Below, piece by piece: positions 57,268 through 64,000 of a DNA stretch of 64,000 nucleotides. This DNA is from Enhygromyxa salina (GTDB lineage: Bacteria; Myxococcota_A; Polyangia; Nannocystales; Nannocystaceae). The position numbers were made by a program, and so were the translations under genes. The notes under the pieces were generated by a model. It had not been told where the DNA came from. It saw only the letters and a list, made by a program, of their open reading frames with translations, and did not search any database. Position 1 is the first letter of the stretch, and every line of letters begins with the position of its first letter. The DNA lies in the NCBI RefSeq assembly GCF_000737335.2, contig NZ_JMCC02000076.1:25866-89865 (forward strand), given 5' to 3'.

Positions 57268-59736
57268 ATGGAGGTGTTCTTCGAGTCCAACCCGCTCGGC
57301 ATGGCGCGGATCGAGCCCGATGGGCGATTGATCGGGGTGAACGCGGCCCTGTGCACCATGCTCGGATACTCTCGGGACGAGCTGCTCGGGCGCAGGATCG
57401 CGGATGTCACTCACCCGGATGACATCGCAGCCGCAACGGCAACCAGCCACGCGGCGGCAGATCACATGCTCGCGCAGACGCAAGGAGCGGCCAGCGTCGA
57501 GAAGCGCTACGTCCGCAAGTCTGGCGCCATCCTGCATGCGCTGGTCAGCACGACGCCGATCCGAACGGAGCAGGGCGACCCGACCTACTTGCTCGCCCAG
57601 ATCATCGACGTCAGCGAACAGCGGCGGCACCGGGAGATCCAAGAAGCCCACGCCCACGTGCTCGAGATGGTCGCAATGCACGAACCGCTGTCCAATGTCC
57701 TCGGCGAGATCGTGGCGCGGGCCGAGGCCGTGAACCCAGACGTGCGCGCCTCGGTGCTGCTGGTGTCCCCCGACAAGCGCACGCTCCACCAGGGCGCCGC
57801 ACCGAGCCTGCCACCGGCCTACAACGCGAAGCTCGAGGGTCTCGTGATCGGTCCAGGCGTGGGCAGCTGCGGGACGGCGGCGGCAACGGGCAAGCGGGTG
57901 GTCGTCGAGGACGTCAACCACCACCCCTACTGGGCGGCACACCAGGCGTTGGTGCAGCTCGGCGCGTTCGGGGCGTGCTGGTCCGAGCCGATCCTCGACG
58001 CCAACGACGAGGTGCTGGGCACCTTCGCCATGTACTACCGGGAGCCGCGTGCGCCAGAGGACACCGACCTCGAGTACATTCGGGCGACGGCGCGGCTGGC
58101 CGGCATCGCCATCTCTCGCAGGCTCGCCGAGGACGCCCTGAGCCAGAGCGAGGCCCGACTCCGCACCGTGATCGAGAACGCTCCAGAGGCGCTGGTCCTG
58201 ATGGACGTGCACGCGGGGCGCTTCGTCGACGCCAACGAGAACGCCCTGCTGCTGTTCGGGCTGTCCATGGAGGAGCTGCGGGCGAGCAACCTCGACGACT
58301 TGAGCCCGGCCCTGCAACCCAGCGGCCGCCAGTCGCCCGAGGCCCTCGCCGATCTCGTCGAGCTCGCGGTACGCGGCGCAAAGCCGACCGTTGATTGGGT
58401 CTACCTGAACCGCAGCCGGGAGGTCTCATGCAAGATGCGCCTGGTTCGGCTGCCCTCGTCGGAAGGGCTGATCGTCCGGCTCAGCATCATGGACTGCACC
58501 CAGGAGAACGAGCTGCAAGAGCAGCTCCGCCAGGCCCAAAAGATGGAGGCGATCGGCCAGCTCGCTGGCGGTGTCGCGCATGACTTCAACAACATCCTCG
58601 CGGGCATCATGGGCTACGCGGAGCTCTTGAAGATGTCGCTGAACGCCGACGCCGATCATCCTCGTCATGCTGATCACGATCATGATGACGAGGATGACGT
58701 CGACCTGATAAACCAGATCATTCAGGCAAGCGAGCGGGCCGCTGACCTCACCAAGCAGCTGCTCGCGTTCTCGCGCAAGGGACGGACGAAGTCGATCCCG
58801 GTCGATCTCCACGCGCTGATCGCCGAGGTCATCTTGCTGCTGTCCCGGACTATCGACAAGCGCATCCAGATCACGACGGAGCTGCGCGCCGACGAGGCGA
58901 CCGTGCTCGGCGACCCCTCGCAGCTGCATCACGCCCTGCTCAACCTCGGCCTCAACGCTCGCGACGCGATGCCCAATGGCGGTCGGATCATCATTCGCAC
59001 CCGCAACCTGAGTCTGGACGAGGTCTACCGCCGGGCCCGTGCCCAGCAGATCACGCCCGGACAACACGTCGAACTCGAGGTGCTCGACACCGGCGTTGGC
59101 ATGAGCCCCGAGATCCAACAACGCATCTTCGAGCCCTTCTTCTCGACCAAGGCCCCCGGCAAGGGCACGGGGCTGGGGCTCGCCGGGGTCTACGGCACGG
59201 TCCAGAGCCACGGGGGGCAGATCCTCGTCGACAGCGAGCCGGACAAGGGCACCAGCTTCACCATGCTGTTCCCCACGGTGCCAGAGAGCGCCGTCCAGCA
59301 GCCGCTCCCAGACAGCCCGCGGGTGAGGGGTCACGGCCACATCCTGATCGTCGATGACGACGAGATGGTGCTCGTGTTCGCCGCCAAGTTTTTGCGGGGG
59401 CTCGGCTACATGGTCACCACCTGCTCGGACGGGGTCGCAGCGGTCGCGCTGTTCGAGCGACGCACGCAGGACTTTGATCTGGTCATTCTCGATCTGATCA
59501 TGCCAAAGCTCAACGGCCTCGACACCTACCGCCGCCTCGAGCAGCTGTGCCCCAACGTCCGCGTGCTCGTGACCTCGGGCTATAGCTGCGACCACGCCGT
59601 CGAGACAATGCTCGAACAAGACGGGTTGGCCTTTCTCCCCAAGCCCTTCCGCTTGGAACAGCTCGCAACAGCGGTCGCCCGCGCCTGTGGGGCCGCGCCG
59701 CCGCTCGCGATGCTAGCGTCCGCGACGGACGCTTGA
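57268..59736 (+). CDS. PAS-GAF-PAS hybrid sensor histidine kinase with receiver domain
   Basis: An 822-residue cytoplasmic kinase from ATG 57268 (GTG 57253 is also possible). Domains in order: PAS (1-125, FFESNPLGMARIEPDGRLIG), GAF (about 145-290), PAS (about 300-420), HisKA with GGVAHDFNNILAGIMGYAEL (H438), HATPase (LNLGLNARDAMPNGGRIIIR, GKGTGLGLAGVYG) and a C-terminal receiver (LVILDLIMPK, D742). The HDFNN H-box marks the family of hybrid kinases with an attached receiver. A His/Asp-rich insertion follows the H-box (58650-58710). The signal is unknown. Confidence 0.92.
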   Translation: MEVFFESNPLGMARIEPDGRLIGVNAALCTMLGYSRDELLGRRIADVTHPDDIAAATATSHAAADHMLAQTQGAASVEKRYVRKSGAILHALVSTTPIRTEQGDPTYLLAQIIDVSEQRRHREIQEAHAHVLEMVAMHEPLSNVLGEIVARAEAVNPDVRASVLLVSPDKRTLHQGAAPSLPPAYNAKLEGLVIGPGVGSCGTAAATGKRVVVEDVNHHPYWAAHQALVQLGAFGACWSEPILDANDEVLGTFAMYYREPRAPEDTDLEYIRATARLAGIAISRRLAEDALSQSEARLRTVIENAPEALVLMDVHAGRFVDANENALLLFGLSMEELRASNLDDLSPALQPSGRQSPEALADLVELAVRGAKPTVDWVYLNRSREVSCKMRLVRLPSSEGLIVRLSIMDCTQENELQEQLRQAQKMEAIGQLAGGVAHDFNNILAGIMGYAELLKMSLNADADHPRHADHDHDDEDDVDLINQIIQASERAADLTKQLLAFSRKGRTKSIPVDLHALIAEVILLLSRTIDKRIQITTELRADEATVLGDPSQLHHALLNLGLNARDAMPNGGRIIIRTRNLSLDEVYRRARAQQITPGQHVELEVLDTGVGMSPEIQQRIFEPFFSTKAPGKGTGLGLAGVYGTVQSHGGQILVDSEPDKGTSFTMLFPTVPESAVQQPLPDSPRVRGHGHILIVDDDEMVLVFAAKFLRGLGYMVTTCSDGVAAVALFERRTQDFDLVILDLIMPKLNGLDTYRRLEQLCPNVRVLVTSGYSCDHAVETMLEQDGLAFLPKPFRLEQLATAVARACGAAPPLAMLASATDA
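58656..58697. repeat. Inverted repeat inside the histidine kinase gene
   Basis: TCATCCTCGTCAT (58656-58668) and ATGACGAGGATGA (58685-58697) are perfect inverted repeats with a 16-bp spacer. They encode the His/Asp-rich stretch between the two catalytic domains. Confidence 0.8.
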
Positions 59737-59838
59737 AGCCGGCCAGCTGAGCCACACAGCGGCGAAGAGCGTCATACCGCGTGACACCTGCTCACGAGGC
59801 GCACCGTTGACATAGCGAGTCAACCGCCGCCCGAGCCC

Positions 59839-60483
59839 GTGGTACACGGTTGCGTGCGAATCTCCACCTTCACGCTCACCGCTGTGGCTTCGTTGGCGGC
59901 GTTGGCCGGATGCAAGACGCCCGCGCCCAAGACGACGCCGCCCGAGCAGCAAGTAAAAGCTGACGCCGCGAAGCCGGGTAGCGACACGCGAGAGCAGGAC
60001 GAGCCCGAGCCCAGCAGCGAGCCCGAGCCCGAGCCCAGCGGCGAGCCCGAGCCCAGCGACGAGCCCGAGCCCAGCGACGAGCCCGAGGACAACCGCACCG
60101 CCTACGAGGTCGTGTTCGCCGGTCCGCTCGGCGCTGGCGGTTGGCGCTGTCGCGCGGCGGATGACTCCGTGGCCTTGACCGGTTGGTTGTACGCGGGGGG
60201 CCCCATGCCCCCACCGGAGATGGCCGTGAGCGGCTGGACGCTGTGGATCGAGGGCGAGGCCGTTGCCAGCCGCCAGGAGACAATGGACGGGACCACGACT
60301 GGCGCTCCGCTGCGTCGACGGTCGGTGTCAACCAAGAGCCAGGGCGGGCCCGTGCGGGTGAACGACCCCTGGACCGAGAAGATCATCATCGATCGTGAAG
60401 ACGGCGAGCCGCTGATCGATGACATCCGCGTGCTCCGGGTCACCGTGGACTGCGAGCGCAGCAGCCCAGCGCCGATGCCATGA
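59839..60483 (+). CDS. Lipoprotein with EP-rich repeat linker, unknown function
   Basis: A 214-residue protein from GTG 59839, or from GTG 59854. The signal peptide ends at the lipobox LAALAGC. Residues 45-90 are a Glu-Pro-Ser repeat (EPSDEPEPSDEPE). A ~120-residue beta-rich domain follows with two cysteines (WRCRAADDSVALTGWLYAG, VLRVTVDCERSS). No catalytic motif. It stands alone 100 bp after the histidine kinase. Confidence 0.75.
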   Translation: MVHGCVRISTFTLTAVASLAALAGCKTPAPKTTPPEQQVKADAAKPGSDTREQDEPEPSSEPEPEPSGEPEPSDEPEPSDEPEDNRTAYEVVFAGPLGAGGWRCRAADDSVALTGWLYAGGPMPPPEMAVSGWTLWIEGEAVASRQETMDGTTTGAPLRRRSVSTKSQGGPVRVNDPWTEKIIIDREDGEPLIDDIRVLRVTVDCERSSPAPMP

Positions 60484-60839
60484 GCGGCCGCGTCGAGTCT
60501 TCGGCAACCTTTGGATCAACTCATAGCCAACGCCAACCAATTCCTGCGATCGGCTCGCCAACCAAGCTCGGACCGACCTCCAAGCCAAAGACGGGCGATC
60601 ACCCAGGGATAGGCCACAAACGAGCGGCCACCGCAATCCCCTCCCTGCTCCTCAGTTTCGCCCATGATGCACCCCGTCCCCCTCACCACTGGCGCACGGG
60701 CACCTCCTCGTCGACGAGATGAGCCGCGACGTCGGACATGCGCCGGCCGAGCCGGAGTCGCGCGCCGCCCAGCCGCCGGGTTCGCAAGCTCGGTTCGCAA
60801 GCTGGCCTCTGCGCTGACCTGGGCCGTCGCTCCGCACTG
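60484..60839. other. Intergenic region with a transposase relic
   Basis: About 355 bp without an intact gene. It holds the IS91-type relic described at 60683-60760. The rest shows no consistent frame. Confidence 0.45.
60683..60760 (-). mobile_element. IS91-like transposase relic
   Basis: About 25 codons reading GRRMSDVAAHLVDEEVPVRQ followed by W and TGA. This matches the conserved segment after the zinc ribbon of IS91-type transposases (GRRM..AAHLVD...PVRQWVL.LP). The reading ends prematurely and nothing else of the element is visible. Confidence 0.55.
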
Positions 60840-61451
60840 CTACGCGTCGTGCCACCGCGGCCCGCCGAGCAACCACAACGCGCTGGCGGCGAAGTACATG
60901 GCGAAGGGCAGCGCGAACCCTCCGATCCACATTGCGCCACTGAATACGCCGATCAGCACTGCGATGGCCGCGTAGGTCGTCGCCGAGAACGAGGCGGCCA
61001 TGAGCGGCCACCCACGACGACGCGCCGTATGAGTCGATGCGGATAGCGCCAGAGCGAACAGGACCACCGCGAGCATGAAAACAGGTTGAAGCGACACGCC
61101 GTCTTGGTCGGCCGGCAGGACGAGCGGGTAATAACTGCAGGTGCCCAGGACGATTGCGGTACCGTGCACATACCGGGCGGCACGGCTGAGCATCTTGGCA
61201 GCGACGTGCCCTTCTTGGCGCCTCGTGAAGCGGTCACCAATCCAGTGGCCGAGACCGAAGGCGAGCGGAGCGGCCAGCCAGGCCACAACGATGCCAGGCG
61301 TCACCAGGAACAGGGGTGCCAAGAGCAATCCCACGAGGCCGGCGGACCAGAAGAGCATCAAGCACCCTGCGAGCAGACACACCGCCCCATAGACAACGAT
61401 CGCCCGATGGCTTAGTCGAACCCAAGGAGGGGCGGAAGCTAAGTCAGGCAT
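60840..61451 (-). CDS. Integral membrane protein, unknown function
   Basis: A 203-residue protein with six predicted membrane helices (about 17-36, 40-65, 95-113, 120-140, 151-170, 175-195). A polar, Arg-rich cytoplasmic loop lies at 70-90 (DRFTRRQEGHVAAKMLSRAA). No motif links it to a named family. Its codon use is normal for the genome. Confidence 0.7.
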   Translation of the reverse strand: MPDLASAPPWVRLSHRAIVVYGAVCLLAGCLMLFWSAGLVGLLLAPLFLVTPGIVVAWLAAPLAFGLGHWIGDRFTRRQEGHVAAKMLSRAARYVHGTAIVLGTCSYYPLVLPADQDGVSLQPVFMLAVVLFALALSASTHTARRRGWPLMAASFSATTYAAIAVLIGVFSGAMWIGGFALPFAMYFAASALWLLGGPRWHDA

Positions 61452-62011
61452 TTGGGCAATTCGACACCGGCCGGCCCTCGATCCCGCGGAGCAGATAGGT
61501 AAACTTCAGCGGTTCGCGGTCCAGCACAGCGTCGCACCGAGTGTGCATGTTTGTCTACGGGTTCGCCGTACCTCGGTGAGCCGCCACGCAAATCTGGGAC
61601 TCGGACGTCGCCGTTCAAGCCCACCACCGACACAATCACGGCGAAGGTGGACCCCATCCTGGACGGGTTGGTGCCAATCTCAGTGCAGGGACCATGAGTG
61701 ACACTGAACACGACCAACAGGTCCACGTCTCGTTTGCGTCCGAGCGCGACGACAATGCCACCTGGCATGTCACGGGCATGGCCCTGAGGCGCCGGCGCCC
61801 AGACGGCAGGGCGCGGGCGGCTTGGCCGGCCGTGGTCGCCGCCGGGCCAAGACATCTACGCGAGCGTGGTGCTGCGACCGGGCGCCCCCTCGGCCGCGTT
61901 TGGCTCGCTGGGCCCTGGCCGTGGGCGTTGGGCTGTGTGAGGGCCTGAGCGCAGTGTTTGGTGATCAGCTCCCCGAGCTCGCCCTCGAGTGATGACGCAT
62001 GACGCCTCGAG
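61452..62011. other. Gene-free stretch with a birA fragment
   Basis: About 560 bp. The right half holds a biotin ligase fragment (61788-61992). A small plus frame from ATG 61694 has an AGGGA ribosome-binding site and reads MSDTEHDQQVHVSFASERDD before degrading. No intact gene. Confidence 0.45.
61788..61992 (+). pseudogene. birA: Fragment of biotin-protein ligase (birA)
   Basis: The frame from 61788 reads AQTAGRGRLGRPWSPPGQD, then IYASVVLRPGAP, the biotin-binding signature of BirA (QTxGRGRxGRxW..PxGxxxxSVVLRP). The sense then shifts by one base near 61885 to LARWALAVGVGLCEGLSAVF and ends at TGA 61990-61992. Both ends of the gene are missing and the frame is broken, so it is a relic. A functional birA must lie elsewhere. 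Confidence 0.75.
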
Positions 62012-62713
62012 TTACGCGTTGGCGATCCGCTCGAGCAGCTCCTCGAGCAGGTGCCGCTCGCCGCTGGTGAGCACGGTGCTCTGGTCGAGGGAAGCCCGCA
62101 GCGCCGTCGCAGCTCCGCTCGGTCCCGGCTGCGCGGGTGCGACCGCCTCTGTGGTGATCGCAGCCACGACTGCCTCGCGCGCGACCTCCGACAGGCCACA
62201 GTCGCGCTGCTCGTCCGGCTGGCCGAGCAGCGCGAGCACAGTTCCGGTGCCCACCGCGTGCAGCAGTGCGACCGCCCGCTGCTCGCTGACGCGCAGGCGT
62301 CCCGCGAGCGCGATCCTCCGGACCCGCCCCCGCAGCAGCTCCAACCCAGCCGCGACTGCGGCGGACGCTGGGCGCTGATCCGGACCGCCGCTCATGATCG
62401 CGAACAGCCCGGGATGGCCCAGTCCGAACGCGACGTGCATGTCCCAGCCGTCGCGCAGGTCCTGCACCGGATCAGGATGGGGCCTGCGCGCGGCCTTCTG
62501 CGTCATGTAGGCGGCCATCTCGTATTCGGCGACCGCGTCGAGCAGCCCGCGCTTGTCGCCGAACAGGCGGTAGATCGTGGGGGCCTGTACAGCAGCAGCA
62601 GCGGCGACCGCACGAGTGGTCGCCGCGTCGCGCCCACCGGAGGCGATCAGGCCGGCGGCGGCCACGATGATGCGCGCACGGGTATCGTCCGCGATCGGGC
62701 TCAGCTCGGTCAT
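62012..62713 (-). CDS. TetR family transcriptional regulator
   Basis: A 233-residue protein from ATG 62713. The helix-turn-helix is at about 30-55 (TTRAVAAAAAVQAPTIYRLF, GDKRGLLDAV). The C-terminal domain is a TetR ligand-binding bundle. It is divergent from the NmrA-like oxidoreductase; the 125-bp spacer holds two related dyads (62759-62806), so it very likely represses both itself and that gene. Confidence 0.92.
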   Translation of the reverse strand: MTELSPIADDTRARIIVAAAGLIASGGRDAATTRAVAAAAAVQAPTIYRLFGDKRGLLDAVAEYEMAAYMTQKAARRPHPDPVQDLRDGWDMHVAFGLGHPGLFAIMSGGPDQRPASAAVAAGLELLRGRVRRIALAGRLRVSEQRAVALLHAVGTGTVLALLGQPDEQRDCGLSEVAREAVVAAITTEAVAPAQPGPSGAATALRASLDQSTVLTSGERHLLEELLERIANA

Positions 62714-62758
62714 CACGGGCAATATACCGCCAAGCCTTTCCAGCGATAGTCTTGGCTT

Positions 62759-62806
62759 GTTAGCGGTGATAATCAATGATATCTTCAGGATGTTATCGGT
62801 GATAAC
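62759..62806. promoter_or_regulatory. Two TetR-type operator dyads
   Basis: GTTATCGGTGATAAC (62792-62806) is a perfect 6-bp dyad around GGT. GTTAGCGGTGATAAT (62759-62773) is a near copy. Centres are 33 bp apart, about three helical turns. They lie between the divergent TetR and oxidoreductase genes. Confidence 0.7.
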
Positions 62807-62838
62807 GACCCACAACCCATCGCAAGAGACTCATCCGC

Positions 62839-63702
62839 ATGATCATCGTCACAGGAGCAACTGGCCAGCTCGGCCGCGCGATCGTCAAACAGCTCGTTGG
62901 GCGCGTGCCCGCAGACCAGGTGGGGATCAGCGTCCGCGATCCGGCGAAGGCCGCCGACTTGGAGCCGCTCGGCGTCCGGGTCCGCCGCGGCGACTTCACG
63001 GAACCCGACAGCCTGCGGCACGCCTTCGAGGGTGCCAAACAAGTGCTGCTCGTCTCATCCAACGCGCGCGCGTCCGGGGGCGACACACTCGCCCAGCACC
63101 GCGCAGCGATCGAGGCGGCGCGCGCCGTCGGGGTGGGACGGATCGTCTACACCAGCCAAATGGCCGCGAGCGCCTCGTCGAAGTTTCCGCCGGCGCTCGA
63201 CCACGCGGCGACTGAAGCGATGCTGCGCGATTCTGGGCTCGAGTGGACCGCGCTCCGGCACGGCTTCTACGGGGCGAGCGGCCTCATGATGATGGCCGAA
63301 GGGATCGAGAGCGGCGTGGTCGAGGCGCCGGAGGACGGCAAGATCGCGTGGACGGCCCACGCCGACCTTGCCGAGGCCGACGCGATCATTCTCGTGAATC
63401 CGGGCCGATTCGACGGACCGACGCCGCCGCTCACCGCAGCGGAGGCGCTCGACCTCGCTGATCTGGCCGCCCTCGCGTCGGCGCTGCTGGGGCGCTCGAT
63501 TGTGCGCAAGTTCGTCTCCGATGATGACATGCGGACGAAGCTGGCGACGCGCGGAGCACCGTCACATACTGCAGACTTGGTGATGGGGCTCTACATGGCC
63601 AGCCGAGCGAGCGAATTCACAACTGTCGACCCGACTCTCGAGCAAATGATCGGTCGTCGGCCGATTGAGATGGGGGCGCTGATCGAGGCGGGCTTCGGCT
63701 GA
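62839..63702 (+). CDS. NmrA/SDR-like NAD(P)H-binding oxidoreductase
   Basis: A 287-residue protein of normal length for the NmrA-like/atypical SDR family (as in YtfG/QorB quinone oxidoreductase). VTGATGQLGRAIV (4-16) is the GxxGxxG NAD(P) motif. FEGAKQVLLVSSNARASG, VGVGRIVYTSQMAAS and WTALRHGFYGAS fit the fold. It probably reduces quinones or acts as a redox sensor. It is divergent from a TetR gene and should be induced when that repressor releases the dyads. Confidence 0.92.
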   Translation: MIIVTGATGQLGRAIVKQLVGRVPADQVGISVRDPAKAADLEPLGVRVRRGDFTEPDSLRHAFEGAKQVLLVSSNARASGGDTLAQHRAAIEAARAVGVGRIVYTSQMAASASSKFPPALDHAATEAMLRDSGLEWTALRHGFYGASGLMMMAEGIESGVVEAPEDGKIAWTAHADLAEADAIILVNPGRFDGPTPPLTAAEALDLADLAALASALLGRSIVRKFVSDDDMRTKLATRGAPSHTADLVMGLYMASRASEFTTVDPTLEQMIGRRPIEMGALIEAGFG

Positions 63703-63704
63703 CG

Positions 63705-63893
63705 ATGAGGGAGCCGATATCACATGGAAACGCGACGACCGGCGAACAGCACGACGTGACCCTGGTGTACCCGCGCCAGGCCGAATTCGCGGACGGCAAG
63801 CTGTCGATCCTCGCACCCATCGGGGCCACGCTGCTGGGGCTCCGGGCCCAGAAGCCGCGGGTGATTTCGATCTGTAGGAAGCAAAGGGTGTGA
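63705..63893 (+). pseudogene. C-terminal GreA/Rnk-like domain fragment
   Basis: ATG 63705 opens a 62-codon frame. TGEQHDVTLVYPRQAEFADG and KLSILAPIGATLLGLRA match the C-terminal FKBP-like domain of GreA/GreB/Rnk. The N-terminal coiled coil is missing, and the residues after GLRA do not follow the family (a W-P motif is expected). It is read as a truncated relic; a stand-alone small protein is possible. Confidence 0.6.
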
Positions 63894-63895
63894 CC

Positions 63896-63917
63896 GGGCG
63901 CCTGTCACCAGGCGCCC
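63896..63917 (+). terminator. Hairpin terminator candidate
   Basis: A perfect 9-bp stem GGGCGCCTG / CAGGCGCCC with a TCAC loop starts 2 bp after the stop of the GreA/Rnk-like fragment. No T tract. The remaining ~80 bp to the window end show no gene. Confidence 0.6.
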
Positions 63918-64000
63918 TCGGAGCAACAACTAAACCCTCAGCGAGCTACATGAAGGCCAACCCCCAGCCGTTGCCGTTGCTCATGGTGACGTCCTGGACG

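Overview
The window is high-GC DNA from a delta-proteobacterial (Myxococcota) genome, most likely a Nannocystaceae-type myxobacterium. The signs are very strong G/C preference at third codon positions, a type IV pilus pilT-pilC-pilS cluster, a TPR-bearing serine/threonine kinase, an AgmX/PglI-type protein, Cys-rich DUF4215 lipoproteins, and many lipoproteins whose mature N-terminus is a Gly-Asp repeat (GDGDGD). No rRNA, tRNA or CRISPR array was seen. The assignment to a family is inference from gene content only.

Layout. 0-7.6 kb is an accessory stretch: a 5'-truncated YkvA-like gene at the edge, a C-terminal fragment of a DNA methyltransferase, a lipoprotein, a tandem array of HExxH metallopeptidase-like genes (two full copies and a third 3' remnant), and several decayed fragments. 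7.7-18.9 kb holds housekeeping genes: a STAS-like protein, a LamG lipoprotein, a Slt-type lytic transglycosylase, a fadN-fadA beta-oxidation pair, a beta-lactamase-fold hydrolase, a phosphoglycerate-mutase-like phosphatase and a membrane-anchored DnaJ-C-terminal-like protein. 18.9-20.9 kb is a two-gene minus-strand operon: a redoxin lipoprotein followed by a di-heme cytochrome c/rhodanese fusion. 21.1-25.1 kb is pilT-pilC-pilS, ended by a pentanucleotide microsatellite and a strong hairpin. 25.2-32.3 kb holds a protein-kinase-like-fold protein and a run of secreted or lipoprotein genes, one of them frame-broken.

32.4-36.8 kb is the most interesting region. A two-gene module, an AAA+ ATPase overlapping a subtilisin-like protease by 4 nt, has clearly lower GC than everything around it. 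It matches the architecture of the IetAS plasmid-incompatibility/anti-phage system. Its 3' end runs into the truncated remnant of an older gene, which marks an insertion junction.

36.8-52.9 kb has two tandem DUF4215 Cys-rich lipoproteins (one with an in-frame stop at codon 3), a large Ser/Thr kinase translationally coupled to a small unknown protein, two more LamG lipoproteins, a coupled pair of an unknown protein and a 795-residue ankyrin-repeat protein, and a UvrD/HelD-like helicase. 52.9-64 kb has an OmpA-like lipoprotein, two TetR regulators, a phospholipase-A2-like gene of which about 310 bp is duplicated on the far side of a di-heme peroxidase gene, a PAS-GAF-PAS hybrid histidine kinase with a His/Asp-rich insertion, and a NmrA-like oxidoreductase divergent from its probable TetR regulator. 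Fragments of an IS91-type transposase, birA and a GreA/Rnk-like gene lie among these.

A small palindromic repeat (MITE-like) occurs as one full copy (17249-17416) and two single-arm copies (30980-31018, 48719-48763); the first two lie on the stop codon of the preceding gene. Strong hairpins separate several convergent gene pairs.
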